Shown piece after piece: positions 1 through 8,464 of a stretch of 64,000 nucleotides of DNA. Made by a program: the position numbers and the translations under genes. Each line of letters starts with the position of its first letter. The stretch's first letter is position 1. Below the pieces are notes generated by a model. That model had not been told where the DNA came from and made no database searches. It was given only the letters and a program-made list of their open reading frames with translations. Origin of the DNA: Chryseobacterium sp. ON_d1 (GTDB lineage Bacteria > Bacteroidota > Bacteroidia > Flavobacteriales > Weeksellaceae); assembly GCF_006829085.1 (NCBI RefSeq), contig NZ_BJTC01000006.1, forward strand, positions 62,001 through 126,000, in the 5' to 3' direction.

Positions 1-819
1 GAGAAATTCATTGAAAAGGCTCCTGAAAGATTCTTTCAGATAGGAATTGCGGAAGCTAACATGATAGGAATTGCAGCAGGTCTTAGCATTACAGGAAAAA
101 TTCCGTTCACAGGAACTTTTGCTAACTTCTCTACCTCAAGGGTATATGACCAGATCCGTCAGTCCATCGCTTATTCTGACAAAAATGTAAAAATCTGTGC
201 ATCTCACGCAGGTCTTACTTTAGGAGAAGACGGGGCTACCCACCAGGTTCTTGAAGATATCGGTATGATGAAGATGCTTCCTGGGATGACAGTGATCAAT
301 ACTTGTGATTACAACCAGACCAAAGCGGCTACATTGGCAATTGCAGATTTTGAAGGTCCTGTATATTTAAGATTCGGAAGACCAGTAGTTCCTGTATTCA
401 TCCCTGAAGATATGCCTTTTGAAATCGGAAAAGGAATCATGCTTCAGGAAGGTACTGATGTAACCATTGTTGCAACAGGACACCTTGTATGGGAATCTCT
501 TGTTGCTGCTGATGAACTTGAGAAAGAAGGAATTTCCTGTGAGGTTATCAACATCCACACCATCAAACCTCTTGATGAAGAGATCATTTTAAAGTCTGTT
601 GAAAAGACAGGTAAAATTGTAACGGCTGAGGAACACAACTTCCTTGGTGGTCTAGGTGAATCTGTTGCCGGTATGCTTGCAAGAAGAAGACCAACAAGAC
701 AGGAATTCGTAGCAGTGAATGATACTTTCGGAGAATCTGCAACACCTGCAGAACTGATGAAAAAGTATAAAATAGATGCTGCTGCAGTGAAAGAAGCTGT
801 AAAGAGAATTTTAGCTTAA
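1..819 (+). CDS. transketolase, C-terminal part (5' end outside window)
   Basis: The reading frame is open from base 1, so the gene starts upstream of the window; the in-frame Met at base 61 is internal. The visible 272 residues cover the transketolase pyrimidine-binding domain ([11 protein letters not shown], where the Glu is the conserved cofactor-activating residue, then [12 protein letters not shown]) and the C-terminal domain ([29 protein letters not shown]). The enzyme moves two-carbon units between sugar phosphates in the pentose phosphate pathway, using thiamine diphosphate in the cytoplasm. Many bacteria split transketolase into two genes. Whether this is a separate C-terminal subunit or the end of a full-length enzyme cannot be told here. 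A strong terminator follows. Confidence 0.93.
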   Translation, partial: EKFIEKAPERFFQIGIAEANMIGIAAGLSITGKIPFTGTFANFSTSRVYDQIRQSIAYSDKNVKICASHAGLTLGEDGATHQVLEDIGMMKMLPGMTVINTCDYNQTKAATLAIADFEGPVYLRFGRPVVPVFIPEDMPFEIGKGIMLQEGTDVTIVATGHLVWESLVAADELEKEGISCEVINIHTIKPLDEEIILKSVEKTGKIVTAEEHNFLGGLGESVAGMLARRRPTRQEFVAVNDTFGESATPAELMKKYKIDAAAVKEAVKRILA

Positions 820-840
820 TATCAGCTGTTTTATATAAAC

Positions 841-877
841 AAAATCCGGCGGTTTCTCCGAAACCGCCGGATTTTTT
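841..877 (+). terminator. intrinsic terminator after transketolase
   Basis: An inverted repeat, AATCCGGCGGTTT / AAACCGCCGGATT, with a CTCCG loop is followed by a run of T. It sits 22 bases after the transketolase stop and should end that transcript. Confidence 0.9.
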
Positions 878-1013
878 GTTGGTAGATTTGTGAAAATCTG
901 TTTTTATGATGTATAAACCACCCCGTCAAAAATTCTTTGAATTTTCGCCACTCCACCGGAGGAGAGGAATGGTTACACCTCCATCCTTCATCGTATTAGT
1001 TTTACCCTGCTTA

Positions 1014-1532
1014 TTATTGCTCTTCCTGATTCAAGGGAATTCCTACAGCAATCAGAATGGGAAATAAGATTTCTTTGATGTATTCATCTTCTCTCCTTTC
1101 CGAAGCTTTTGACCCTGAAAAATAATTGCTGATTCTGTAGTTTTTCACAAACTGATTTCTCTTTTTTCCGATTGAATAATAATAACCGCCTCTTTCATCA
1201 TTCACAAAATAGGTCATCTCATCAAAATTCATGAGCTTTCTGGAAAATAACACTTTTCTGTAAATGCATTTTTCCGATTTATTAAAGATATATTTCACGG
1301 GAACTCTGAAAAGAAGATCAAACAGGAAGTAGATCATATACACACTCCATAATCCCATTGCAATTTTAAACTGGTCACCAGACATTTTATCCATGAAATA
1401 ATACAAAATGACAGGAAGAGCAATCATACCCAATACCAGCCACCATAACAAAGCACGCAGGAAACTATAATTGGGCATCAAACTTATTTCACTTCCGTTT
1501 TCTTCAAACTTATAGCGGTCTCTGATATCCAT
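1014..1532 (-). CDS. membrane protein, two transmembrane helices, unknown function
   Basis: The 172-residue product starts MDIRDRYKF; an upstream in-frame Met at base 1550 is also possible. Two hydrophobic segments lie near residues 25-70 (WWLVLGMIALPVILYYF and MGLWSVYMIYFLFDLLF), followed by a soluble C-terminal domain rich in Tyr, Lys and Arg. The start lies inside the 3' end of the next upstream gene, so the two are translationally linked. The domain plan (two helices then a small beta-rich domain) matches the upstream protein and suggests a diverged pair with PH-like domains, but this is inference from layout. No catalytic motif is visible. Confidence 0.7.
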   Translation of the reverse strand: MDIRDRYKFEENGSEISLMPNYSFLRALLWWLVLGMIALPVILYYFMDKMSGDQFKIAMGLWSVYMIYFLFDLLFRVPVKYIFNKSEKCIYRKVLFSRKLMNFDEMTYFVNDERGGYYYSIGKKRNQFVKNYRISNYFSGSKASERREDEYIKEILFPILIAVGIPLNQEEQ

Positions 1533-1989
1533 TCTCAGGATTATTAACATTCATTATATCTTCTGTTTCGTTGACCATTTTCTGTATCCCTTTCTGGGTA
1601 AGGGCCTGGCCAATCGTAAGCTGTTTCTCCTTACCATCTACTTCAAAGTACATAGACAGCATTACATTTGTAGTGATAAAGCCCATATATTTTGTGGCCA
1701 AAACATGAAAATTTCTGAAATTCTCTATGGGATAGGTTCTTACCGGAACAAAAATGGAGTGTTTTCCAGTAATCGTTTTTCGGTCCAAATCAATGATAAA
1801 TTTCTTAGTAAAGAAATTGACTAAAATAAGAGCTACCACAGCAATGATAATATAGGTTCCGGTTCTTACACTGTTAAAAATCAATCCTGCGATGATGAGA
1901 AAAATAATGCAGAGTACCGATACAAATACCGGCTGGTTTTTAAAAATATATTGGTTCCCTTCTTGTTTATAAAATTGATAGTTATTCAT
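1510..1989 (-). CDS. membrane protein with PH-like C-terminal domain, unknown function
   Basis: The 159-residue protein has two adjacent transmembrane helices (about residues 20-60, VSVLCIIFLIIAGLIF and YIIIAVVALILVNFF). A soluble region of short beta-strand-like segments follows (FIIDLDRKTITGKH, YPIENFRNFHV), resembling bacterial PH-like membrane proteins. The helical end (ALTQKGIQKMVNETEDIM) fits the closing helix of such a fold. The gene overlaps the next downstream gene by about 23 bases, so they form a pair. Function is unknown. Confidence 0.7.
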   Translation of the reverse strand: MNNYQFYKQEGNQYIFKNQPVFVSVLCIIFLIIAGLIFNSVRTGTYIIIAVVALILVNFFTKKFIIDLDRKTITGKHSIFVPVRTYPIENFRNFHVLATKYMGFITTNVMLSMYFEVDGKEKQLTIGQALTQKGIQKMVNETEDIMNVNNPENGYQRPL

Positions 1990-2018
1990 AATTAATGTAA
2001 TTTGTTTAGTAATTAATT

Positions 2019-2555
2019 TTATCTCTTAATTTTCTTTCCTAACCATTTTTCCATTTCTGAAAACATTTCATCGATAGACAAAACCCTAAGGTCAGGATGA
2101 CTTTTCAGCCACTGAGAGTGAAGCTCTGCCAGATTTTCTTCCAGCAGGTAAAATGAATCGTTATTCAAATAGTCTCTTGTATTGTTGGGTCCGAAATATT
2201 CGCTTTCCAAAAAGTTCTTCAGTTCACCTTCTTTCAGATGTTCAACTTTTGAAGATTGTTCCACAAACAATTCAAGATGTTTTTGTGCATTGATTTTGTT
2301 TAATCCTTCTTTGATAATTCTGTTTAATTCTGCTGACCAGCCTGAATTCCAGACAAACTGAGAAAAATTCCCGTTTTTATATTGACTGACATAGTAATCA
2401 ATATAGTAACTGGTAATTGAATCTTCAAACATATTCTCTTCTTCCATTCCTTCTTCATGTAAAAGATTTACAACAGAAATATTGGAGTTAATAATATCAT
2501 AAGGATCATTACTTTTAAAAGAGGCTTCTGAGACAATTATTTTATCGGGCTTCAT
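2019..2555 (-). CDS. DMP19-like (DUF4375) protein
   Basis: The 178-residue soluble acidic protein contains the segment YYVSQYKNGNFSQFVWNSG (about residues 52-70). That matches the conserved signature of the DMP19/DUF4375 family, in which a Tyr/Gln/Asn-Gly-Gly-Phe-Ser-Gln-Phe core is typical. The founding member of the family is a DNA-mimic protein that blocks a repressor; most relatives have unknown roles and several occur beside immunity-type genes. No signal peptide is present. It lies 39 bases after a DUF4303 gene on the same strand. Family assignment is from memory of the motif; the function here is not established. Confidence 0.65.
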   Translation of the reverse strand: MKPDKIIVSEASFKSNDPYDIINSNISVVNLLHEEGMEEENMFEDSITSYYIDYYVSQYKNGNFSQFVWNSGWSAELNRIIKEGLNKINAQKHLELFVEQSSKVEHLKEGELKNFLESEYFGPNNTRDYLNNDSFYLLEENLAELHSQWLKSHPDLRVLSIDEMFSEMEKWLGKKIKR

Positions 2556-2594
2556 ATGTATATATTTAAAGTGTTTTTTTAATTCATCATACTT

Positions 2595-3128
2595 TTAATT
2601 GCCCCAGGTAGCCATCCAGTTCAGATATTCACTTTTGTATTCATTGTCATTAAGTCTGATAATAAGATCTTTCAGATCTTTTTTTTCAAACTCATAATCT
2701 GAAACAGTGAAAATCAGAAATATATCTTTGCCTGTGATCTTTGTGAAAAAGTTTTCATTTTTAAGTTTCTCCAGCACTTCAATGCAGGTGGAGAATAACT
2801 GAGTCTGAAAACCTTCAAACCATTGATCATCGTCATCATGTTTGTTAAGTTCTGCTCTCAATTGAGTGCAGATATCATTGAATTCTTTATCAGCCCCTTC
2901 CATTTCATAGGTCCACTCTGCCGGCTCATACTTATAATAAAGAGCATCATCTTCATCTACATCTTCCATTACTTTCATCGTATTGGCTGCCGGGCATACA
3001 GTCATTGCTCCTTCATCACTGTACAATGCAAAACAGTAAATTTCTTCTGCTCCATGCTTTTCGTACACTTCTAAAAAAGCTTTTTTAGCAGCTTCTTCAA
3101 TCTGTTGTTTCAAAATTTCAAAATCCAT
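2595..3128 (-). CDS. DUF4303 family protein
   Basis: The 177-residue acidic cytoplasmic protein begins MDFEILKQQIEEAAKKAF and contains IYCFALYSDEGAMTVCPAANT and YYKYEPAEWTYE. This layout is typical of DUF4303: an N-terminal helix, a FALY strand, then a W-rich central block. Family members are often found near polymorphic-toxin immunity genes, but their biochemical role is unknown. It is the first gene of a short minus-strand pair with the DMP19-like gene. No toxin gene is adjacent here. Confidence 0.7.
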   Translation of the reverse strand: MDFEILKQQIEEAAKKAFLEVYEKHGAEEIYCFALYSDEGAMTVCPAANTMKVMEDVDEDDALYYKYEPAEWTYEMEGADKEFNDICTQLRAELNKHDDDDQWFEGFQTQLFSTCIEVLEKLKNENFFTKITGKDIFLIFTVSDYEFEKKDLKDLIIRLNDNEYKSEYLNWMATWGN

Positions 3129-3226
3129 ACTTCTTTTCTTTTTTAAAACGGGCGTTAAAAATACCTTTATCCTGTCAAATCAGCACATTATATTTTATAA
3201 AGGTATAGCCAGTTTCATGATTATAG

Positions 3227-3403
3227 CTATCTGTTTTTATTATACATGAGCCATCCGGGAATCAAAACAGCTGCTCCAATTAGCATCGGAGGCAACTCTC
3301 CATATCTGAATAACCACGAAGTTTCTCTGGATGGTCCTATTTTAATGACTACTATCAGGCAGAAACTTATAATAATAAGGATAACTCCTAATGTTTTTTT
3401 CAT
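3227..3403 (-). CDS. small two-helix membrane protein
   Basis: The 58-residue product starts MKKTLGVILIIISFCLIVV and has two hydrophobic helices separated by a short loop, ending YNKNR. A longer form could begin at a TTG at 3433 that overlaps the TGA stop of the upstream lipoprotein gene (TTGA), which would couple the two genes and add 10 residues. The ATG at 3403 gives a cleaner membrane protein and is preferred. The function is unknown. Confidence 0.55.
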   Translation of the reverse strand: MKKTLGVILIIISFCLIVVIKIGPSRETSWLFRYGELPPMLIGAAVLIPGWLMYNKNR

Positions 3404-3429
3404 ACGATAAGATTGTAATGGCTCATCAG

Positions 3430-4383
3430 TCAATCTACAAAAGTGTTATAACGGTCAAGAACATATCCTGCTTCTCTTTCCAGATTATCAAGATTACGGT
3501 TCAGTTCCTGATTACCTTCATTCAGGCTTCGTTGTACAATCCTCATTTTACCCAGAAAATCATTAACAGAATTATTAAATGCCTGATAACTGCTTTCCTT
3601 CTGCTTCTCTGAAGACGGAATCTTTTCGCTGATATTTCTATTGTACAATTTTTCCATTTGCAGATACTGCTGTGAAAACTTGTTTTGATAAGCATTCATA
3701 TCCGTTACATCATAAGAATCATCAATAATCTTCTGAGCCAGCTCCATGATCTCTCTGGATTGGATGATCTGTGTCTTAAGCGGATGATCTTTAAGCACCT
3801 CTATTTCGGCCTTATTTGCTTTGGGGGAAAGCCGGATAAATAAATCATTGGCTGCGGTCCGGTTTTTCTTGATAAGTTTTATTGCCTTTTCATTAATTTC
3901 AGCAACCTTTTTTCCTTTATCATCTTTCCAGTCCTCTGCCTGTTTATAAGTGTCCAGTTCCTTTTTCAATGATTCCAGTTGGATCATTGTATCCTTCATC
4001 TTATCAACAAGTGCCTGAAAATCTTTTCCCAATACATCCGGAGCCTTTAATTCCTGACGGGTATACATCATCACTGAAGGGGTAAAAATAGGCACTACAC
4101 CAGAAAACTGTGGATTTGCATCAGCATTTTTTACATAATCTTCCATCTGTATCAATATACTCTGAAAATCTTTGATAAAATCTGACTGCTCATCATCCAT
4201 TTTCACGACTTTGTTATTAAAAGAAATAATATCTCTGTTGGTATCCCCGGAATTAACACTGAAAGGATTTACCTGGCTGGTATCATTCTGAGATAGTTTT
4301 GCTTTAACTTTTTCCAGTTTATCACATGATATAACAGAAAAACTAAAAAGAAGCACTCCAGCGATGATTAATGGTTTTTTCAT
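3430..4383 (-). CDS. DUF3829-like lipoprotein
   Basis: The 317-residue protein has a lipoprotein signal peptide (MKKPLIIAGVLLFSFSVISC, lipidated Cys at about residue 20). A long, almost entirely helical, charged body follows (FNNKVVKMDDEQSDFIKDFQ, and repeated Lys/Glu/Gln-rich heptads to the end). This matches the DUF3829 (YiiG-like) lipoproteins of Bacteroidota and Proteobacteria. It should sit in the periplasm or on the cell surface, anchored in the outer membrane; the role is unknown. It lies between a DUF4870 gene and a small membrane protein gene on the same strand. Confidence 0.75.
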   Translation of the reverse strand: MKKPLIIAGVLLFSFSVISCDKLEKVKAKLSQNDTSQVNPFSVNSGDTNRDIISFNNKVVKMDDEQSDFIKDFQSILIQMEDYVKNADANPQFSGVVPIFTPSVMMYTRQELKAPDVLGKDFQALVDKMKDTMIQLESLKKELDTYKQAEDWKDDKGKKVAEINEKAIKLIKKNRTAANDLFIRLSPKANKAEIEVLKDHPLKTQIIQSREIMELAQKIIDDSYDVTDMNAYQNKFSQQYLQMEKLYNRNISEKIPSSEKQKESSYQAFNNSVNDFLGKMRIVQRSLNEGNQELNRNLDNLEREAGYVLDRYNTFVD

Positions 4384-4431
4384 TATTCTATATTAAATGT
4401 TAAATAGGTATTTTCTCAAAATCTTCGAATC

Positions 4432-4752
4432 CTATCCGATAAAAGAGAATTTATCTTCAAACATTTTCCCGATTAATGGTAAAGGTTTTTCAACATTATT
4501 GGCCGCATTGATAATTCCTATAATCATCAGCACCAAAGGAATAATGCCAAATATTCCTAAAATTCCGATTTTGGTCACCATCAATATAATATTGAGAATG
4601 ACAGATAATACAATTGAAAAAAAGATCAGTCCCAAAGATTGTTTCAGATGGTATTTTAAAAAACCGTTTGATTTTTCTTTTCCGATAACAAAGGAAATAA
4701 GCCACCCGAACAGAGTGATGTAAGATACAATTGATAATGTTTTATTGTCCAT
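4432..4752 (-). CDS. DUF4870 / Tic20-like small membrane protein
   Basis: The 106-residue protein starts MDNKTLSIVSYITLFGWLISF and contains the family signature KSNGFLKYHLKQSLGL, followed by two further hydrophobic helices (FFSIVLSVILNIILMV and IFGIIPLVLMIIGII). This is the usual length and motif order for DUF4870 proteins. The family is integral to the inner membrane and has no established function. It is the first gene of the minus-strand group 4752-3227. Confidence 0.8.
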   Translation of the reverse strand: MDNKTLSIVSYITLFGWLISFVIGKEKSNGFLKYHLKQSLGLIFFSIVLSVILNIILMVTKIGILGIFGIIPLVLMIIGIINAANNVEKPLPLIGKMFEDKFSFIG

Positions 4753-4991
4753 AATGTAAAAATTTAAGTGAATATTTCTGATTTTTTATCTGTTGTAAAA
4801 TTGCCACAGAAAAATGTGTACAGCTTCTTTTCTGTAGCTACAAAATATCTTCAACTCAGATTTCAGGTGACTACAAAACGACTACACAAACAAATAAACA
4901 ACTCATTAACAAATACTTAAATAAATAACCTGTTTTTATTTTTTCATAGGGAAAATTGACAGGTGTCTACAATTTTTGTACTTTCACCCCT

Positions 4992-6842
4992 ATGAAACTG
5001 AAGTACTCATTTTTATTTTGTCTACTTTTTATCTGCACCCTATACCAAGCACAGAATACATTTATTGACAGCCTCAAAAACCAATTGAGAGGAGATGATA
5101 TTTCTATTGAACAAAAATTCAGGGCATACAATGAGCTTACAGAATATTACAGGGTTAGTGATCAGTATAGTACAGCCGAAAAATATATTCAGCTACAGCT
5201 GCAGCTTGCCAGAAGAGAAAAAAACAATGCTGAAGAAGTAAAGGCTCTTACTCAGCAGGGCATTATTAAGCTCAATCAGTCTGAATATGATAAGATTCCT
5301 GGCATTATTGACGCTGCGAACTTAGTTGTTCAAAAAAGCAATGATAAAACAGCTTTATTATATGCCGGTTATCTGAATATTTATTATATCAATGCTTTGG
5401 GGGAAACTGAAAATACAATCAGGCAGGTACAGAAACTCCTTCCGCTTGTTGAAAGGCAGCCTTCAGAAATTCTTCTGAATGCAAAGCTGAATTATCTTCT
5501 CTATGCAATCTATACAGAATGGAATGATGCTGAAAATGCCAACAAATATGCAAAAAAAGCAATTGAACTTTCCGAAAAATCAGGAAATAAGAATATGCTG
5601 AGCTCAGCCTATTCTGCCCTAGCCGTATGCTATTCTTTTCTTCATGAAAAAACAGGAAATCTAAAAGACCTTGAACCTGTAATACAAACTTGTAAAAAAG
5701 CTGTTTCTTTATATTATAAATTCCCTGGCCGCATTTCATCCCATGTACATGCCATGGCATTGCTTAATCTTATCAATTATTATTTAAACTATCCTGTCAT
5801 GACTCCTGCAATCCGTGAGGATATTCAGAATAATGCCAACGAAATTTTAACGCTTACCCGGCACACGACCCTTAACCAGGGAATTCAGGCAGGGGCGCTG
5901 GGAGTTTTAAGTAACCTTGCTTCACGGGATCAGAATGATGCTTTATCTGAGCATTATCTTCTGAAAGCAGAACAAATTCTTCTTACTCAGCAGCCGGTTT
6001 ATTACCATGTCATGATCAACGTAGTGAAAGATCTTGCCAAGCTGTATGCAAAGCAAAAAAATTATCAGAAAGCATTTGAATATGAATCAAAGGTAGCAGA
6101 ATACAGTAATCTGCTGTTTGATGAAGGGCAGGCAGAAACTGCCAAAAGGCTGGAAGCACAATATCAGTCCCGGAAAAAAGAATCTGAACTTCAGATTCTT
6201 ACAGAAAAAACAGACCGTCTAAAAAGAGAGAAACTATTATACATTATTCTGGGGATTATTGGATTGGCTGGTGCATTTTTTATGTTCCGTTCTTATCATT
6301 TTAAACTGAAATATTCTATTGAAAGAGAAAATAAACTTGATACTGAAAAACATGAGGCAGAAATGCAGATCAAACTGCAGGAAGAAGAACAGGCAAGATT
6401 AAAAGCTGAGCAGGAGCTTCTTACACTTCAACAGCAAAAACTTCAAAGCGAAGTACTGGCCAGTCATCTGCATCTCCTGCATAAGAATAAAGTCCTTCAG
6501 CAACTTCAGACTCAGCTTTCTGACGCTGATATTAATATTCATCAGGTGGTAAAGGGAGAAAACCGAGTGGATAATGATTTTGAAAAGATCAGATTCACCA
6601 TTCAGGAACTTCATCCGGATTTCTTTAAAAACATCGATGATAAGGCAAAACTGAAGCTCACTGCACTGGACCTGAAATACTGCGCCTATATTTATCTTGG
6701 AATGGATACCAAACAAATTGCCAACCTTCTCAATGTGGAACCGAAAAGTGTAAGAATGACTAAATATCGTTTGAAAAAAAAGTTCGGACTGGATGAAACT
6801 ACAGCTTTAGATACTTTTTTTAGAGGAATATTTTCTGAGTAA
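4992..6842 (+). CDS. TPR-repeat membrane protein with C-terminal HTH (LuxR-like regulator)
   Basis: The chosen start (MKLKYSFLFCLLF) gives 616 residues with a signal peptide ending near QAQ; an upstream Met at 4956 would bury it. The order is signal peptide, TPR-like helical repeats (about residues 30-400), one transmembrane helix near 415-435 (YIILGIIGLAGAFFMF), a long coiled coil (EMQIKLQEEEQARLKAEQEL), then an HTH of the LuxR/GerE type near 566-595 (MDTKQIANLLNVEPKSVRMT). It is probably a periplasmic sensor joined to a cytoplasmic DNA-binding or protein-binding end. Related TPR/HTH proteins are common in Flavobacteriia. It stands 450 bases upstream of the RiPP locus on the same strand, so it could regulate that locus; this is inference. 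Confidence 0.8.
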   Translation: MKLKYSFLFCLLFICTLYQAQNTFIDSLKNQLRGDDISIEQKFRAYNELTEYYRVSDQYSTAEKYIQLQLQLARREKNNAEEVKALTQQGIIKLNQSEYDKIPGIIDAANLVVQKSNDKTALLYAGYLNIYYINALGETENTIRQVQKLLPLVERQPSEILLNAKLNYLLYAIYTEWNDAENANKYAKKAIELSEKSGNKNMLSSAYSALAVCYSFLHEKTGNLKDLEPVIQTCKKAVSLYYKFPGRISSHVHAMALLNLINYYLNYPVMTPAIREDIQNNANEILTLTRHTTLNQGIQAGALGVLSNLASRDQNDALSEHYLLKAEQILLTQQPVYYHVMINVVKDLAKLYAKQKNYQKAFEYESKVAEYSNLLFDEGQAETAKRLEAQYQSRKKESELQILTEKTDRLKREKLLYIILGIIGLAGAFFMFRSYHFKLKYSIERENKLDTEKHEAEMQIKLQEEEQARLKAEQELLTLQQQKLQSEVLASHLHLLHKNKVLQQLQTQLSDADINIHQVVKGENRVDNDFEKIRFTIQELHPDFFKNIDDKAKLKLTALDLKYCAYIYLGMDTKQIANLLNVEPKSVRMTKYRLKKKFGLDETTALDTFFRGIFSE

Positions 6843-7292
6843 ATATTTCTGCTCTTTTACAGCCTCTATTATCAGCAGACCAAAAATTTCTTACAACCAG
6901 ATGGTTCATCTTCTGCTTTTATTTTTTACTTTTTGCATTATTGTACAATAGAAAATAATACACAGTACTTTATTGGTATATTTTATTTTTTTTATTCGCT
7001 TGTATAAGTTTAGTTTATATTTTTTTTAATTATAAATATTTCACCAATACTCAATTATATTTTATATTAAAATTTGTATTTGTGTACATAAAAAAAACAA
7101 ATCATTTGCAAATTTTATCCCATCAAAGTGATCTAATATTTTATAGATTTGGAAGCATCAACGTTGATGAAATATATTCTTCAGCTTTAAAATGTATGTG
7201 TACAGTACATGATAAATATGAGAATTATTCAACCCAAATGTCAGGGTTTGTATGACACAAATGATTTTACACAACACAAAAATTTTATCACA
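6843..7292 (+). promoter_or_regulatory. AT-rich leader and promoter region of the RiPP locus
   Basis: These 450 bases carry no convincing gene. Two TGTGTACA octamers lie at 7081-7088 and 7197-7204. A TAGATTTG at 7144-7151 matches the Bacteroidota -7 element (TAnnTTTG), but I see no -33 TTTG at the usual spacing. A perfect 14-base palindrome, CATCAACGTTGATG, covers 7156-7169 just downstream, a good position for an operator. An open frame reaching upstream of the precursor start (from 7209) is probably leader sequence rather than protein. Confidence 0.45.
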
Positions 7293-7493
7293 ATGAAAAA
7301 ATTAAATGGAATGAAGGGTGGCTTCTCTTCTACAGAAAACAAAAAATTACAAAGAAAAGATCTAAAATCTATTTTAGGTGGAGATGATTATAAATATGTA
7401 GAAACAGATTGTGGTTCTACATGTTATGATAAAGAGACATGGAAAGATGGCGTTCGTATCAGCACTTTGAAAATAGATACCAGCATTAATTAA
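7293..7493 (+). CDS. RiPP precursor peptide of the grasp-with-spasm type
   Basis: The 66-residue peptide has a leader (MKKLNGMKGGFSS, then KLQRKDLKSILGG) that ends in Gly-Gly at residues 29-30. The basic-hydrophobic residues before the GG are typical of Bacteroidota GG-leader natural-product precursors. The 36-residue core holds two Cys (C40, C44) and many Ser/Thr, Asp/Glu and Lys residues, the kinds of side chain that ATP-grasp peptide ligases join as esters or amides. The Met at 7293 is preferred over one at 7209 because it gives the standard leader length. It is followed by a hairpin with a T run and then by the maturation genes. No dedicated exporter is in the window. Confidence 0.8.
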   Translation: MKKLNGMKGGFSSTENKKLQRKDLKSILGGDDYKYVETDCGSTCYDKETWKDGVRISTLKIDTSIN

Positions 7494-7503
7494 TATTAAT
7501 ACA

Positions 7504-7530
7504 GATAGAGGGGTATCCCTCTATCTTTTT
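7504..7530 (+). terminator. attenuator or terminator between precursor and maturation genes
   Basis: GATAGAGGG (7504-7512) pairs perfectly with CCCTCTATC (7517-7525) across a GTAT loop and is followed by TTTTT. It lies 10 bases after the precursor stop and 34 before the next gene. Partial termination here would give more precursor mRNA than enzyme mRNA. Confidence 0.75.
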
Positions 7531-7558
7531 CTATCAGATCATATTCGTTAGAGAATTT

Positions 7559-8464
7559 ATGAAAAAAGATATTTGGAACTATACTTCATTTGCTTTAATA
7601 GCCATAATTTTTGCTCTTACAAGCTGTAAGAGCAAAAATTTAAACTATATAACCTATTATAATAAGATCAATGAAATCGACAGTATATTTCGTTTTCAAA
7701 AGGATACAATATTGACGATCAAGCAGTACAAAAAAATATTCAGACAATATCCTCCCAAAAACCAGGAACGGAGAGAAGAATATGAAAATTATATAAAGCT
7801 TGCAGATCAACATCACAAAAATTTCGGAGGAAAGAAAAGTCTTTACAAGCTTATTCCGTTAGTTGCACCTAATTGGAAATATAAAAAGCAAGATACTAGC
7901 TTTATACAACTCTATCAAAAATATGGTATTGACAGACAAGAAATGGAATTGAAAGTTGAAGAATGGAAAAAAAGACTTAATCAAAAACTTGTAGATTCTT
8001 TTACAGTCGCGTTTAAACGTGATCAAGACAGTCGTATTGATTCAAATTATGCAGATATCAATAAAAATGATAAAAAGAATGCTGAACTTCTTAGGTGGAT
8101 GTTTGAGAACTATGGATTTCCAGACCTGCAAAAAATAGGTTTATGGAATGGTGATTTTTTTATGCCCTCCGGCCCCATGTTACTTCATATGGCCGATTAT
8201 GAAGAGTATTACTCATATTTGAAAATAAAAGTATTAGAGTATGTAAAATCCGGTGAATGTCCCCCACGAGACTACGCAGCTATGATAGATAGAAATAATT
8301 TACACCATAAAGTACCTTATACTTATGGCGTTTATCAAGGATATGAAAATATAAAAGACTCCGCAACCGTCAATCGTAATCGCAAAAGCATAGGGCTGCC
8401 AAGCTTAAAGCATGCTCAGTTGATTACAAAAGATTTCTTCAAAAAAATAAAAAAGAAAAATTGA
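7559..8464 (+). CDS. DUF6624-like lipoprotein in the RiPP locus
   Basis: The 301-residue protein has a lipoprotein-type signal sequence (YTSFALIAIIFALTSC, Cys at about residue 23). The C-terminal half has the pattern of DUF6624: a W/G-rich block, LLHMADYEEYYSYLKIKV, then CPPRDYAAMIDRNNLHHKVP and YTYGVYQGY, in the positions where relatives carry a His-Ala-Asp box and a DR-x-Gly-x-Tyr-Gly box. This is a motif match from memory, not an alignment. The stop overlaps the TTG start of the ATP-grasp gene (TTGA), so it belongs to the operon. It might act on, bind or export the finished peptide outside the inner membrane; its role is unknown. Confidence 0.65.
   Translation: MKKDIWNYTSFALIAIIFALTSCKSKNLNYITYYNKINEIDSIFRFQKDTILTIKQYKKIFRQYPPKNQERREEYENYIKLADQHHKNFGGKKSLYKLIPLVAPNWKYKKQDTSFIQLYQKYGIDRQEMELKVEEWKKRLNQKLVDSFTVAFKRDQDSRIDSNYADINKNDKKNAELLRWMFENYGFPDLQKIGLWNGDFFMPSGPMLLHMADYEEYYSYLKIKVLEYVKSGECPPRDYAAMIDRNNLHHKVPYTYGVYQGYENIKDSATVNRNRKSIGLPSLKHAQLITKDFFKKIKKKN

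Noticed and set aside
61..819. Start of the transketolase gene at the first Met
   Set aside because: The frame is open through the window edge, and the 20 residues before Met are conserved transketolase sequence.
7209..7292. Longer N-terminus for the RiPP precursor
   Set aside because: It would put 28 unrelated residues before the standard leader; the Met at 7293 gives the usual leader length.
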